Source: Streptomyces sp. NBC_01549
Lineage (GTDB): Bacteria > Actinomycetota > Actinomycetes > Streptomycetales > Streptomycetaceae
DNA: 64,000 nt
Direction: 5' to 3'
Assembly: GCF_026339955.1 (NCBI RefSeq)
Contig: NZ_JAPEPW010000002.1
Location: 372,001-436,000, forward strand
The stretch's first letter is position 1. The number at the start of each line of letters is the position of its first letter. The notes below the pieces were generated by a model that saw only the letters and a program-made list of their open reading frames with translations, had not been told where the DNA came from and made no database searches. Positions 26,542-36,226 of this stretch are shown here, in pieces. The translations under genes and the position numbers were made by a program.

Positions 26542-27216
26542 TCAGCTCACGAACTCTTCGTCCCCGTAGCGCACCTCGGCTCTGTTCCAGTCGACGCCGA
26601 GTTCGGCCGTGAACCTCTGGGCCACCGGCAGGTCGGCGAGCGGGGCGATGAGGACAAGCCGCCCGTCCAGGGTGACCGAGCCGCCGCCGAGCCGGTCGCG
26701 GGCCTCCGCGTCCGCGAGCAGGGCGTCGTGCAACCGGGTCCGGCTGACGCCGGGGGCCTGGATCTCGACCGCGTCGGTGTCCGGCGAGGTGCGCGGCAGA
26801 CAGCGGAACGTGAGCACCGAATCCTGGTGGTACTGCTTGGTGATGACGTCGGCGATGTGGTGGAGTCCGTCGCGGCCGACCTCGTTGACGTCGAACTCGC
26901 GTGAACGCTCGTAGGTGGCCTTCTTCAGGTCGCCGGACCAGAAGACGCCGTCCAGGAGGGTCGAGGGGCCGGGCCTTGCGTCGTTGGCCCGCATGATCTC
27001 GCGCACCTCGTGATCGAAGCGCGTCAGGCGGGTCTTGAGCCGGGAGTCCGCCGGATCCGTGATGATCGCGGTGTTGTCGGTGGCGAAGATCTCGGCAGTG
27101 GGGCACCCCTGGGCCGGCGGGCTTGCCTGTGCGCTGCCCGCGCCCGCGACTCCCAGCGTCAGGGCGGCGACCGTGGCCAGGATGCGGGACTGCCGCCGCA
27201 AGATGACGTTGTTCAT
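26542..27216 (-). CDS. secreted protein, unknown function
   Basis: 224-residue precursor with a Sec signal (MNNVILRRQSRILATVAALT ... GSAQA, cleavage near residue 32). The mature part contains CPTAEIFATDNTAIITDPADSRLKTRL, TLLDGVFWSGDLKKATYERSREFDVNEVG and a single further Cys, possibly forming a disulfide. No recognised family. The Met at 27216 puts the signal peptide at the N-terminus; an upstream start at 27291 would bury it. Confidence 0.7.
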   Translation of the reverse strand: MNNVILRRQSRILATVAALTLGVAGAGSAQASPPAQGCPTAEIFATDNTAIITDPADSRLKTRLTRFDHEVREIMRANDARPGPSTLLDGVFWSGDLKKATYERSREFDVNEVGRDGLHHIADVITKQYHQDSVLTFRCLPRTSPDTDAVEIQAPGVSRTRLHDALLADAEARDRLGGGSVTLDGRLVLIAPLADLPVAQRFTAELGVDWNRAEVRYGDEEFVS

Positions 27217-27532
27217 GCCGTGATCAACGAGCGTTGGCCGACTTCGTTGCCGAGGCGATCGACTCACCGACGTTGCCGACCCCGACGACACGTAGCTGGA
27301 AGACCGGGCCGCGGCCCGAGAATTGCGCAGAGATGCCCGGGCTGGGCGTCGACAGCAACTACCTGAAGCCTGGCTGGGGGCGCCGACCGGGGAGGGGCGC
27401 GCCGGCGCGCTGTCACTTCATGGGCGCCGATGTCCGCGCACCAGGGTGGCGTTTGCCTTCCACCTGGCGGGCAGCTGCGCGACCGGCAGGCCCCGTCCGC
27501 GGCATCGGGTCGGCTAGGGCCTGTCCGGCGGA
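27217..27532. other. non-coding stretch with a solo IS end
   Basis: No protein-like segment recognised. Around 27517-27535 sits GGCCTGTCCGGCGGATCA, the kind of outer end carried by Streptomyces IS5-family elements and seen also at about 21723. No transposase accompanies it. Confidence 0.45.
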
Positions 27533-28663
27533 TCAAGTCGCTGGGCCCGGGGCCTGGGTATTCGGGCACCTCACCGCGAGGGCCGCGATGTCGTCGCCGA
27601 GCCTTCCGCCACTGTGGTGGAGCAGATCCCGGTGAAGCCGGTCGAGCAGCTCGCGGGGCGGCTTCGCGCCCTGCCGCCGCATCCAGTCCGTCAGCGGGAA
27701 GAACTCGCCGGTGCGGTCCCGGGTCTCCGATACGCCGTCGGTGTAGAGCAGCAGCTGGTCGCCCGGGGTGAAGGCGACGGTGTCGACGAAGTAGTGGTCT
27801 CCCATGAGCGCCGCGAGATGGAGAGGCGGCGAGGGAGTGGTGGGGTCCAGGACGCGGATCTTCCCGTGGTGCGCAAGCAGCGGCGGGGGGTGCCCACAGT
27901 TGAGGAGTCGGACGTGGCCGCCGCCGTGCGGGATCTCGGCGATGAGAGCGGTGGCAAAGCGCTCCGGCATGTCTTGGGCCGGATACGCGGCGCTGTGGCG
28001 GTTGATGCTGATCTCCAGACGATGGACGACGCCTCTCAGGTCGGGCTCGTCGTACGCGGCCTCCCTGAAGCAGCTGGTCACCGCCGAGGCCGCCCCCACC
28101 GCGGACAGACCCTTGCCGCGTACGTCGCCGATGAGCAGCCGGACCCCGTACCGTGTAGCGGCCGCTTCATAAAAGTCACCGCCGATCCTCGCCTGTTGTT
28201 GGGCCGCCAGATACAGCGACTCGATCTCGACGTCGTCCATGCGGCGTGGCAGGGGGCGCAGCAGCACCTTCTGGGCCGCGTCGGCCACGAGGCGGATGTG
28301 GAAGAGAGCCTCCTCCCGCTGGAGTCGGACATGGCTCGCGTACGCGGCCGCCAGAGTGACCGCGACGATCGCCGCGGCCGTGTACTGCGTCCCCAGGTCG
28401 GTGTAGACGAAGCTGAGGCCGATCATGACCAGCAGGCAGAACGTCCCCAGCAGGATCGTGGGGAGCACGGGCCACATCGCCGCGGCAAGGGCGGGAGCGG
28501 CCGGCAGGAGTCGGCTGACGGCGATCTCCCTCGGTGTGGAGAACGCCAGGCAAGTGATGAGGAGGGTAAGGACCACCGGGGACAACGGGGCAGCTTCCCA
28601 CCAGCCACCGCCGAGGGAACGACGGCGCCGCAGCCGTCCGGACATGATCACAAAATGCATCAT
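27533..28663 (-). CDS. membrane-anchored SpoIIE-type PP2C serine phosphatase (RsbU-like)
   Basis: About 376 residues. The N-terminus has three or four hydrophobic helices (APLSPVVLTLLITCLAFS, LPTILLGTFCLLVMIGLSFV, AAAIVAVTLAAAYA), then the phosphatase: VLLRPLPRRMDDVEIESLYL, ARIGGDFYEA, VRLLIGDVRGKGLSAVGAAS, LLNCGHPPPLL, DQLLLYTDGVSETRDRTGEFF and the final DDIAALAVR. It would dephosphorylate an anti-anti-sigma factor, releasing a stress sigma factor. The start is uncertain (28663, 28660 or 28645). The 5' end abuts a DoxX remnant on the other strand. Confidence 0.85.
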   Translation of the reverse strand: MMHFVIMSGRLRRRRSLGGGWWEAAPLSPVVLTLLITCLAFSTPREIAVSRLLPAAPALAAAMWPVLPTILLGTFCLLVMIGLSFVYTDLGTQYTAAAIVAVTLAAAYASHVRLQREEALFHIRLVADAAQKVLLRPLPRRMDDVEIESLYLAAQQQARIGGDFYEAAATRYGVRLLIGDVRGKGLSAVGAASAVTSCFREAAYDEPDLRGVVHRLEISINRHSAAYPAQDMPERFATALIAEIPHGGGHVRLLNCGHPPPLLAHHGKIRVLDPTTPSPPLHLAALMGDHYFVDTVAFTPGDQLLLYTDGVSETRDRTGEFFPLTDWMRRQGAKPPRELLDRLHRDLLHHSGGRLGDDIAALAVRCPNTQAPGPAT

Positions 28664-28747
28664 ATCGGTCGAAGCGGGCATTGAGCTTTGATGGAGCATC
28701 GGCTCGGTGCGCGTTGACCGCCGGGAGCCCAGCGGGGATTCGCCGCG

Positions 28748-29096
28748 CCGGGCTACCGTCCCGGAAAGGTCTACGCCGCCATAGGCGGCGGCTCCGAATT
28801 CCTGGGCGGCATCGGATTGGCTCCTGGGGCTGTTCACGCCCCTGGCGGCGGCCGCCGTGATCGGCGTGATGATCAATGCCATGGCGACCGTGACCGGGGC
28901 ACATGGATTGCGGGAATCCCAAGGCGGCGTGGAGTACAGCGTGTGTATCGCCGTCGTCGCGCTCGCCCTCGCGCCCATCGGTCCGGGAAAGCCGACCTTG
29001 GACAGCCTATTCCCTTGGGACAAAGGCGGCTGGGCCGAAGCGGCCGTCGCCCTGTTCCTGGGCGGCATGGCCGCCGCGATCGCCCTCATTCTCTAG
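28748..29096 (+). pseudogene. DoxX-family membrane protein remnant
   Basis: Reads PGYRPGKVYAAIGGGSEFLG, then GGIGLA, and after a one-base frame change near 28818 continues LGLFTPLAAAAVIGVMINAM and ATVTGAHGL...EYSVCIAVVALALAPIGPG. This is the DoxX core with the N-terminal ~50 residues missing and a frameshift. An ATG at 28857 could express only the last 79 residues (two helices). Confidence 0.75.
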
Positions 29097-29108
29097 CCGT
29101 GACCGCCG

Positions 29109-29558
29109 TCAGTTCTTGAGTTTGAGGAGGATCCGGGCCAGTTCATCGAGTTCGGCCGGGTCCAGCCTGTCCGTCAGGACGGGCGCCAGGATTTCGCGGC
29201 GGGCGGCGTCCGCGCGCTCGAAGAGGTCGCGACCTTTGGGCGTGATGGTCACCTCGACGGACCTGGCGTCGAGGGCCGAAGGGGCGCGGGTGACCAGTTC
29301 GCGGGCCTGGAGGGCGTCGATCACCCGGGAGACCTGACTGCGGCTGATCAACGCGCAGGAACCGAGATCGGTGGCCGACAGCGGCCCGGCCTGGTGGTAG
29401 AGCCAGAGCAGTACCTCGAACCAGGAGGCCGGCAGGTGGAAGTCCCGCTCCAGTCGGGCGCTCGCGCGTGAGGTGAGGTCGCTGCTCACCCCTACGAGGC
29501 GGTAGTACGCCTGGTCCTCGACAGGCAGTTCGGCCTGCTTCAGCTTGATGTCGGTCAC
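29109..29558 (-). CDS. MarR-family transcriptional regulator
   Basis: 149-residue dimeric winged-helix repressor: [67 protein letters not shown] and a C-terminal helix. Ligand unknown. It is divergent from the SDR gene at 29636 with 77 bases between them that contain two palindromic sites, so it very likely represses both genes until an inducer binds. Confidence 0.92.
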   Translation of the reverse strand: MTDIKLKQAELPVEDQAYYRLVGVSSDLTSRASARLERDFHLPASWFEVLLWLYHQAGPLSATDLGSCALISRSQVSRVIDALQARELVTRAPSALDARSVEVTITPKGRDLFERADAARREILAPVLTDRLDPAELDELARILLKLKN

Positions 29559-29575
29559 AAGCCGAGTCTACCAAT

Positions 29576-29619
29576 TTGCGTGCACATACACGCAACTTTA
29601 GTATGTGCGTGTACACGCA
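29576..29619. promoter_or_regulatory. two palindromic operator candidates between divergent marR and SDR
   Basis: Site 1: TTGCGTG-CACATA-CACGCAA (29576-29595), perfect 7-bp arms. Site 2: TGCGTGTACACGCA (29606-29619), a perfect 14-bp palindrome. Both share GCGTG/CACGC half-sites, the likely MarR-dimer recognition element, and lie over the divergent promoters. Confidence 0.75.
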
Positions 29620-29635
29620 ACGATGGAGGCTCGTC

Positions 29636-30463
29636 ATGAAGATCGCCCTTGTCACCGGCACGTCGACCGGGATCGGTCTGGAAACCGCCGTACTCGCCGC
29701 GGAGGCGGGCTATGAGGTCGTCGCGACCATGCGGAACACCGACAAGGCCGGAGCGCTGCTCGAGCGGCTGCCCGACGCCGACGTCCGACAGCTCGACGTG
29801 ACGGATCCGAACTCCGTCAGGGCCTGCGTCGACGGTGTGATCGCCGACCACGGCCGGCTGGACGCGCTGATCAACAACGCCGGGGCCGGGCACCTCGGCA
29901 CCATCGAGCTGGAGCGTGTCGACGACGTCCGCGACGTCATGGAGGTCAACTTCTTCGGAGTCGTCCAGACCACCAAGGCCGCGCTGCCGCACCTGCGCGC
30001 GGCCAAAGGGCGCCTGATCACGGTCACCAGTGTCGGAGGCGTGGTCGGCCAGCCGTTCAACGAGGCTTATTGCGCGGCCAAGTTCGCGGTCGAGGGCTGG
30101 ATGGAGAGTCTCGCCCCGGTCGTCGGCAAGCTCGGTGTCGCGGTGAGCGTGATCGAGCCCGGCGCGGTGGCCACCGAGTTCGTCGCGAACGTGCGGGCCG
30201 ACCGGGACATCGAGGCCCTGGTCGCCGGAGCCGGCGACTACCAGCCAGTGATCAACGCCTACCTGGCCCGCACCCAGCAGGCGTTCTCCGCGGCACAGTC
30301 GGCCCGCGAGTGCGCGGAGGTCGTCGTGGGCGCGCTGACCGCCGCCGAGCCCCGGTTCCGCTACCAGAGCTCCGAGTGGGCGGCCGGCTTCACGGCGGTC
30401 AAGCTGGCCGACGCCGACGGCTCGGCCGTACAGGCTCTCACCACGTCCTGGCTCGGGGCATGA
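29636..30463 (+). CDS. short-chain dehydrogenase/reductase
   Basis: 275-residue classical [11 protein letters not shown] near residue 8, [19 protein letters not shown], catalytic YCAAKFA and the [11 protein letters not shown] block. It is an NAD(P)-dependent oxidoreductase acting on an unknown alcohol or carbonyl. ATG at 29636 has GGAGG at 29625-29629. It is controlled, by arrangement, through the divergent MarR regulator. Confidence 0.9.
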   Translation: MKIALVTGTSTGIGLETAVLAAEAGYEVVATMRNTDKAGALLERLPDADVRQLDVTDPNSVRACVDGVIADHGRLDALINNAGAGHLGTIELERVDDVRDVMEVNFFGVVQTTKAALPHLRAAKGRLITVTSVGGVVGQPFNEAYCAAKFAVEGWMESLAPVVGKLGVAVSVIEPGAVATEFVANVRADRDIEALVAGAGDYQPVINAYLARTQQAFSAAQSARECAEVVVGALTAAEPRFRYQSSEWAAGFTAVKLADADGSAVQALTTSWLGA

Positions 30464-30643
30464 GTCCGGAGGCCGTCCACCGCCTGACATCCGCATGGCG
30501 TGGGTCACCCCTCCGACCAGCGGGATCCACGGGCGCACGCCGGGGATTCCCGTGAAGTTGTGACGCTGTTCACCCCAACTCCGGTCAGCGGCCGGACAGT
30601 ACGGCATCAATCCATGTCAGTCCCCGCAAGGAGTTACCCCCTG

Positions 30644-32755
30644 ATGCCGAGCACCACGCCCGCCGAGATCCGTACCATCCCAGCGGGCGGCGGATCCGCA
30701 CCACCCGAACGCCACTCCTTGCGGTGGGACATCCAGGGACTGCGCGCGGTGGCTGTCACGCTCGTGGTGCTCTCCCACGCCGGAGTGCCTCAGGTCAGTG
30801 GCGGATACGTCGGGGTCGACGTCTTCTTCGTAATCTCCGGCTTTCTCATCACGTCCCTGCTGCTGCGCGAACTCGCCACCACCGGCCGCTTGTCGGTCCG
30901 CACCTTCTACGCCCGCCGGGCGCTGCGGCTGCTGCCCGCGTCGTCCCTGGTCATCGCCGTCACGCTGGCCGGGTCGTGGCTGTTCCTGTCGAAGGCGCGG
31001 CTCGCCGAGTACGCGGGCGACGCCCTCGGCAGCGCGCTGTACGCGGTCAACTTCCGGCTGGCGGCGGCCGGTACGGACTATCTCGCCCAGAACGGTCCGC
31101 CTTCACCGTTCCAGCATTTCTGGTCGCTCGCCGTGGAGGAGCAGTTCTACGTGGTGTGGCCGCTGCTCCTGCTGCTCAGCTGGCGGGCCGCCCGCGGCCG
31201 GCGCCGACCGATCGCCCTGGCGCTCGGGGCGCTGTGCCTGGTGTCGTTCGTGATCAGTGTCCTGGTGACCAACTCCTCGGCGCCCTGGGCGTACTTCGGC
31301 TCCCCCACCCGCGGCTGGGAGCTCGGCGCCGGTGCGCTGCTGGCGCTGGCCACCGCCCGGCTGGAACGGCTGCCCGCCGCCCTCGCGGCCCCGCTGACCT
31401 GGCTCGGCCTGGCCTGCGTCGCACTGGCGGCGGTCTGGTACGACGACGCGACGTCCTTCCCGGGCTACCACGCCCTCCTGCCGGTCCTCGGCGCCGCGCT
31501 CGTCCTGGCCGGCGGCTGCGCGCCCGCCCCGCACGGCGCGGGGTGGCTGCTCGGGCGGCGTCCACTGGTGTGGCTGGGCGGACTCTCGTACGGCTGGTAC
31601 CTGTGGCACTGGCCGCTGCTGGTCGTAGCCCCGATGGCACTGGGCCGTACGGACGGCACCGCCGAAGTGCCGCTCGCGCTCGGGGTGTGCGCGGTCGCGC
31701 TGGGTCTGGCCTGGCTGACGCTGCGCCTCGTCGAGAACCCGGTCCGCTTCCACCACGCGTTCCGGGGACGGCCGAACCGGGCCCTGGCGCTCGGGGTCGG
31801 GCTGTCGGCGGGGGCCACGGTGCTGGCGCTGACGGCGGCGGCGGTCCCGCCGACGATCGAAGTCGGCGGGCCCGCACCCGTACTGTCGCGGGAGCTGGCC
31901 GACGCGCCGGACCCGCAGGGGCGGCTGGCCGAACTCCTGGCGGCGTCCTCCGGAAGCCTGCCGAACAACCTCACCCCGGCTCTGCCGAAGGTGAAGTCCT
32001 CCCGGTCCGCGGTCTACCGGGACGGCTGCCACGTCGACTACGGCAGCACCCGTAATCCGCCCTGCGTCTACGGGAACCCCGCGTCCTCCCGGACCGTCGT
32101 GCTCTTCGGCGACTCCCACGCGGCCCAGTGGTTCCCGGCCCTGCAGGGCCTCGCGACGGAGCGCGGGTGGAAGCTGGTCTCGCTGACGAAGGCATCCTGC
32201 AAGATCGCCGCCGTGACCATCGTCAACCGCCACAAGCCGTACACGGCCTGCGACACCTGGCGTTCCAACGCCGTGGCGAGGATCAACGCCCTTCACCCCG
32301 CCCTGGTCGTCGTCTCCTCCTCGGACGCGGGCGATCCCGCCCAGCCCGCCGACGACACCCTGCGGCAGTGGACCACCGGCTTCAAGGACACCTTCCGGGA
32401 CCTCCGCACCTCCGGCGCCCGCGTCGCCGCCCTGCTCGACACCCCGTGGCCCAAGGACGACCCAGTCGACTGCGCCGCCGACAACTCCCTGCAGTTGCAC
32501 GCCTGCGCGAACCACCTGCCGGACGCGATCCACGATGCGACCCGCCAGAGAGCGATGCGCGGCGCCGCCGCCACGGCCGGCGCCGCGGTCATCGACCCCC
32601 GACCCTGGGTCTGCGCCGTGCGCACGGGCATCTGCCCGGTCGTCGTCGGCAACACCCCCGTCTACCGCGACGAAAGCCACCTCTCCGAGGCCTACGCCGC
32701 GGCCCTCGCTCCCGTCCTCGCCCCCGCCTTGGACCGCCTCGTCGGTTCGTCCTGA
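30644..32755 (+). CDS. membrane acyltransferase OafA/YrhL type with SGNH domain
   Basis: 703-residue protein that probably O-acylates a cell-surface glycan or lipid. The N-terminal half is an acyltransferase-3 domain: LRWDIQGLRAVAVTLVVLSH with the catalytic His, VDVFFVISGFLIT, FYARRALRLLPAS, HFWSLAVEEQFYVVWPLLLL and about ten membrane helices to residue 430. The C-terminal extracytoplasmic part is an SGNH hydrolase-like domain with VLFGDSHAAQWFPAL and a terminal DESHLSEAYAAAL. ATG at 30644 follows AAGGAGT (30628-30634). Upstream alternative starts have no ribosome site. Confidence 0.92.
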   Translation: MPSTTPAEIRTIPAGGGSAPPERHSLRWDIQGLRAVAVTLVVLSHAGVPQVSGGYVGVDVFFVISGFLITSLLLRELATTGRLSVRTFYARRALRLLPASSLVIAVTLAGSWLFLSKARLAEYAGDALGSALYAVNFRLAAAGTDYLAQNGPPSPFQHFWSLAVEEQFYVVWPLLLLLSWRAARGRRRPIALALGALCLVSFVISVLVTNSSAPWAYFGSPTRGWELGAGALLALATARLERLPAALAAPLTWLGLACVALAAVWYDDATSFPGYHALLPVLGAALVLAGGCAPAPHGAGWLLGRRPLVWLGGLSYGWYLWHWPLLVVAPMALGRTDGTAEVPLALGVCAVALGLAWLTLRLVENPVRFHHAFRGRPNRALALGVGLSAGATVLALTAAAVPPTIEVGGPAPVLSRELADAPDPQGRLAELLAASSGSLPNNLTPALPKVKSSRSAVYRDGCHVDYGSTRNPPCVYGNPASSRTVVLFGDSHAAQWFPALQGLATERGWKLVSLTKASCKIAAVTIVNRHKPYTACDTWRSNAVARINALHPALVVVSSSDAGDPAQPADDTLRQWTTGFKDTFRDLRTSGARVAALLDTPWPKDDPVDCAADNSLQLHACANHLPDAIHDATRQRAMRGAAATAGAAVIDPRPWVCAVRTGICPVVVGNTPVYRDESHLSEAYAAALAPVLAPALDRLVGSS

Positions 32756-32936
32756 GCGCACCGGACCGCGCTGCCGTCCGACCGGATCGGCATGCGCGGC
32801 CCTGCCGACGAGCACGCCGCGCGACGTCGCCGCCGACCGTCTCGTCGCCCTGATCTAAGCCAAGGACCGCCGGCGACCGTGAGATCGTCGCCCGTCCCCG
32901 CCCGGGCGGCGACATCTCCTCCGCCTACGGCCCCAG

Positions 32937-33092
32937 TCACCAGTAGTGGCGGCGACCACCGACAGCGTGTCCGGCGGTGCCGAGGATCCATAGGACGAGT
33001 CCGATGATGACGAGGATCAAGCCGATCGTCCAAAGAATGCTGATGCCCGTCACGAAACCGACGACGAGCAGAATGATGCCGAGGACAAGCAT
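32937..33092 (-). CDS. DUF6131-like small membrane protein
   Basis: 51 residues, almost entirely two hydrophobic helices: MLVLGIILLVVGFVTGIS and ILWTIGLILVIIGLVLWILG, then AGHAVGGRRHYW. This matches the small DUF6131-type proteins common in actinobacteria, of unknown function. The ATG at 33092 has GCAGGAGG upstream. Confidence 0.8.
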   Translation of the reverse strand: MLVLGIILLVVGFVTGISILWTIGLILVIIGLVLWILGTAGHAVGGRRHYW

Positions 33093-33169
33093 GGCAACCT
33101 CCTGCAATGAGCCCCCCTCGTCCCTCCGTGTACCACCGCAGGGCAACTCCTAACGCGGATTCGACACGT

Positions 33170-33997
33170 TCAAGACGGTCGTTCCGGGGAAAGGCGCCAG
33201 GTCACGCGGCGTGACCGTACCTGCCGCGTCTCATGGTTCGCGGGTACGAGTTCGGTGAGCAGGAGCGTGCGGTCGTCCCCTCCGTCGTTGGTGGCCGACG
33301 TGCCGTGAAGCAGCCGCCGACACAGGGATTGCAGGGTGTCCGGGCCGGTGGTGCGCTCGGGGTCGACGCCGTCGGTGTCGAGAAGGGCGGCGAGACGGGC
33401 GATGCCCTGGTCGATGTCGGTGTGACGAGACTCGACCATGCCGTCGCTGTAGAGCAGGAGCAGCACGGGGTCGGGCACGTGCAGGACGGTGGGTTCGTAC
33501 GTCCCCAACCCCATTCCGAGGGGCAGGCCTGGGCTGGTCAGCATGATCGGCCTGGTCCGTCCGCCCGGATCGCGGATCAGCGCGCGGCCGCGCTCTGATT
33601 CGCCATCGCTGCCGTGGGCCATCGGAACGCCGGGCATCTCGTCGCGCACGTAGATGTGCAGGAAGCCATCACCCACCGTCATGGTGAAAGTGATCTTTGT
33701 TCCACCGCTGTGAACGATGGCGTTGGTGACGAGCTCGGACGCGATGAGCTTGGCGTCATCAACCAGACCAGGCAGGCCGCAGTAGCGCAGCCGGGCCGCA
33801 GTCACCCGGCGGACCATCCTCACGCGGAGAGCGTCGGCATCGGCGATGCACTGCCTGGGGACGTGCGGGGAGACTCGGAAGGACAGCGCCATCAGGTCCC
33901 GGGCCACGCGTGCGCGCCCGGGCTGCGGACGCTCGTCACAGAAAAAGCTTGCTGGCGTGACGGGACCTGTTGTCACTGTTGGTGCGCTGGTCACCAC
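33170..33997 (-). CDS. chimeric protein: anti-sigma HATPase N-terminus joined to PP2C C-terminus
   Basis: Residues to about 112 form a HATPase_c domain of the RsbW-like kinase family: RLRYCGLPGLVDDAKLIASELVTNAIVHSGG (N box), TVGDGFLHIYVRDEMPGVP (G1 box). The G2 part is absent: after GRALIRDP the sequence switches to a SpoIIE/PP2C C-terminus (MLTSPGLPLGMGLGTYEPTV, LLLLYSDGMVESRHTDIDQG, DDRTLLLTELVP). Each parent domain is incomplete, so it was probably produced by a deletion between neighbouring genes and may not work. It is divergent from the XRE pseudogene at 34129, the normal partner arrangement for the HATPase. GTG at 33997 follows GGGAGC. Confidence 0.75.
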   Translation of the reverse strand: MVTSAPTVTTGPVTPASFFCDERPQPGRARVARDLMALSFRVSPHVPRQCIADADALRVRMVRRVTAARLRYCGLPGLVDDAKLIASELVTNAIVHSGGTKITFTMTVGDGFLHIYVRDEMPGVPMAHGSDGESERGRALIRDPGGRTRPIMLTSPGLPLGMGLGTYEPTVLHVPDPVLLLLYSDGMVESRHTDIDQGIARLAALLDTDGVDPERTTGPDTLQSLCRRLLHGTSATNDGGDDRTLLLTELVPANHETRQVRSRRVTWRLSPERPS

Positions 33998-34128
33998 TGC
34001 TCCCAAGGCCGAGATCGTTCGCTCTAACTTGGTAGAGGTAATCGCACGATCACTGTCTGCCGGTACCGTGGGAGATAGGTAGGACCGTGAACACCGTGAA
34101 CGCCATGGAGCTGTCGGGAGTTGAGTAC

Positions 34129-34995
34129 ATGGCCACGAGAAACCGCACGCCCAACCCTGCCCTGAATAGGCTGCTTGAACAGGCACGATGGACTCGCACG
34201 CAGATGGCGCAGCAAGTCAACCGGCTCGGCCCGCAGGCAGGATTGAAACTGACGTACGACCGGACGGCCGTAGCGCATTGGATCGCCGGTACGCCGCCAA
34301 AACCGGAGGTCAGGCCCCTGATCCTTGAGGCCTTGTCCGCGCGCTTAGGCCGACCGGTCACGCACGCGGAGGCCGGACTTTCGCCCGCTCTGGCCGACGG
34401 CACCTCCCAACCGCTCGACACTGTGGAGGAGTTGATCGACTTAGGAAGGGCGGCTATGGACCCATCCCGTCGCGGCCTGTTGGGTGCGACCCTGTTCTCT
34501 GCTGCACTCGCCGTACCTGCGTTCCAGTCCAGGGCGCGTGCCGCTAGCGACCCGGTCACCCCGGGCAAGGCGACCACGCGCATCGGTGCCTCCCAAGTCG
34601 CTTCGGTGCGCTCAATGACCGAACGGATCGCGGACATCCTCGATGAGTTCGGCGCAGGCCACGCCCGCCCCATGGCGGCAGCGTTCCTCGTCAACACGGT
34701 CGGTCCGTGACTGCGAGCGGAGGCGTCCGAACCGGTGAAGACGGACATGCTTGCTGCGGCCTCCGACCTGACGTATCTCACTGGCTGGATGGCCATGTAC
34801 GAGAAGGCTCACGGTCTGGGACAGACGTACTACGTCAAGGCGCTCAAGTTGGCCGATGAGGCAGGAGATCACGTCACCTACTGCCGGACCCTCCGCGGCA
34901 TGTCGCTTCAGGCTGCGAACCTGGGGCACGGTCGAATGGCGCTGGAACTGGCGGACTCCGCAGCCGAGGCAGCACCGTCGGCCGGCCCTCGCCTG
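34129..34995 (+). pseudogene. XRE-family regulator with premature stop and lost C-terminus
   Basis: Starts MATRNRTPNPALNRLLEQAR with an N-terminal helix-turn-helix (TQMAQQVNRLG ... DRTAVAHWIAGTPPKPEVRP), typical of Streptomyces regulators paired with HATPase genes. An in-frame TGA at 34708-34710 interrupts NTVGP-stop-LRAEASEPVKTDML; TGG to TGA would explain it. The frame continues with tetratricopeptide-like sequence (LTYLTGWMAMYEKAHGLGQ, YYVKALKLADEAGDH) to about 34995, where it is cut by the cation-efflux gene. Confidence 0.8.
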
Positions 34996-35030
34996 GTGGC
35001 GTTACGGATGCCTGCTGCCGGCCGCCGGGG

Positions 35031-35639
35031 GTGCGGGATGCGGCCTGGCATGCGGCCGCCCGCAAGGCGAAGCTGCTGTCGTGGCTGTCGCTGGGGTACA
35101 TGGCGGCCGAGGGCGCGGTGGCGATCGTCGCCGCGGTGCTGGCCTCCTCGGTCGCGCTGCTGGGCTTCGGCTTGGACTCGGTGATCGAGGGCCTGGCGTC
35201 GGTGATCGTCGTGTGGAGGTTTTCCGGCACCCGGACCCTGTCCGAGACCGCCGAGGCCCGCGCACAGAAGGCCGTCGCCGTCACCTTCTTCCTCCTCGCC
35301 CCCTACATCGCCTACGACGCGATCTCCACTCTCGCCGCGGGCGAGAAGCCGTCCACCAGCTGGCTCGGCATCGCCCTGTCGGTCGCCTCGCTGATCGTGA
35401 TGCCGCTGCTGGGCCGGGCCAAGCGCCGTCTCGGCGCCGTCCTGGACTCCGGCGCCACCACCGGGGAAGGCACCCAGAACCTGCTGTGCGCTTACCTGGC
35501 CGCCGCCGTCCTGGTCGGCCTGCTCGCCAACACCCTGTTCGGCCTGTGGTGGCTCGACCCGGTCGTCGGTTTGCTCGTCGCCGGCCTCGCCATCCGCGAG
35601 GGCATCGAGGCGTGGCGCGGTGAGGAATGCGGCTGCTGA
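35031..35639 (+). CDS. cation diffusion facilitator family transporter
   Basis: 202-residue membrane protein with five or six helices, which would export a divalent metal such as Zn, Co or Fe in exchange for protons. Seen: LLSWLSLGYMAAEGAVAIVA, LLGFGLDSVIEGLASVIVVWRFSG with the helix-2 DxxxE motif, GATTGEGTQNLLCAY and LWWLDPVVGLLVAGLAIREG with the helix-5 Asp. The N-terminus begins VRDAAWHAAARKAK at a GTG right at a recombination junction with the XRE pseudogene, so its own promoter may be lost. It is shorter than two-domain CDF proteins but typical for the actinobacterial short type. Confidence 0.8.
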   Translation: MRDAAWHAAARKAKLLSWLSLGYMAAEGAVAIVAAVLASSVALLGFGLDSVIEGLASVIVVWRFSGTRTLSETAEARAQKAVAVTFFLLAPYIAYDAISTLAAGEKPSTSWLGIALSVASLIVMPLLGRAKRRLGAVLDSGATTGEGTQNLLCAYLAAAVLVGLLANTLFGLWWLDPVVGLLVAGLAIREGIEAWRGEECGC

Positions 35640-36226
35640 CCCCGGCCGACGCGCGCCGGGGCTACCCGGCGGCCTTACCGGTAACTCCTGCCCCCTCGTG
35701 AACGCATGGCCCGAGGGAGGGGCGACCGCCTCCAGGCACTGAGCCACCGCATCCGCGATGGCCTGCTCATCGGAATCGCCTGGGCGACGACGTGGGCGAG
35801 CAGGCCATCGCGGGCCCCACGCATGCGGCAGCCGGCTCGACAGCGGCTGCCTGCCTTCCGGCCCCACGGGCGAGAGTGCTCCAGCAGCCGGTAGCGATCG
35901 AAGCAGTCGAATGAGCCGCCACCGAGACCGCGTGATCGAACCCAACAGGCAGGCAGGAGAGGCCGGCTATAGGCTGGTCGGGTGACGTCCGGTTTTGCTC
36001 GCAACGACGTCGATACGTCGGGTGAGGGTCTCCGACGACGAGACTCACCCGCACGGTCAAGCACCTCATGGGCGGCCTACGAGTCCGCCCGCGCGAGCCG
36101 CACCCCGCCTGTCAGGTGCGACACCAAGGCCCCGGCCCTGGGCGCATGAGGACGTCGTGTGACGTCCGGCGCACCGCGGTCGGGCCGCGGAAACTCATCA
36201 CAGGACCGCCCCGCAAGGGGAGCATC
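35640..36226. other. non-coding stretch, nothing recognised
   Basis: About 590 bases without a convincing conserved protein on either strand. Open frames here are compositional only. The promoter of the small secreted peptide at 36227 should lie at its right end. Confidence 0.4.
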
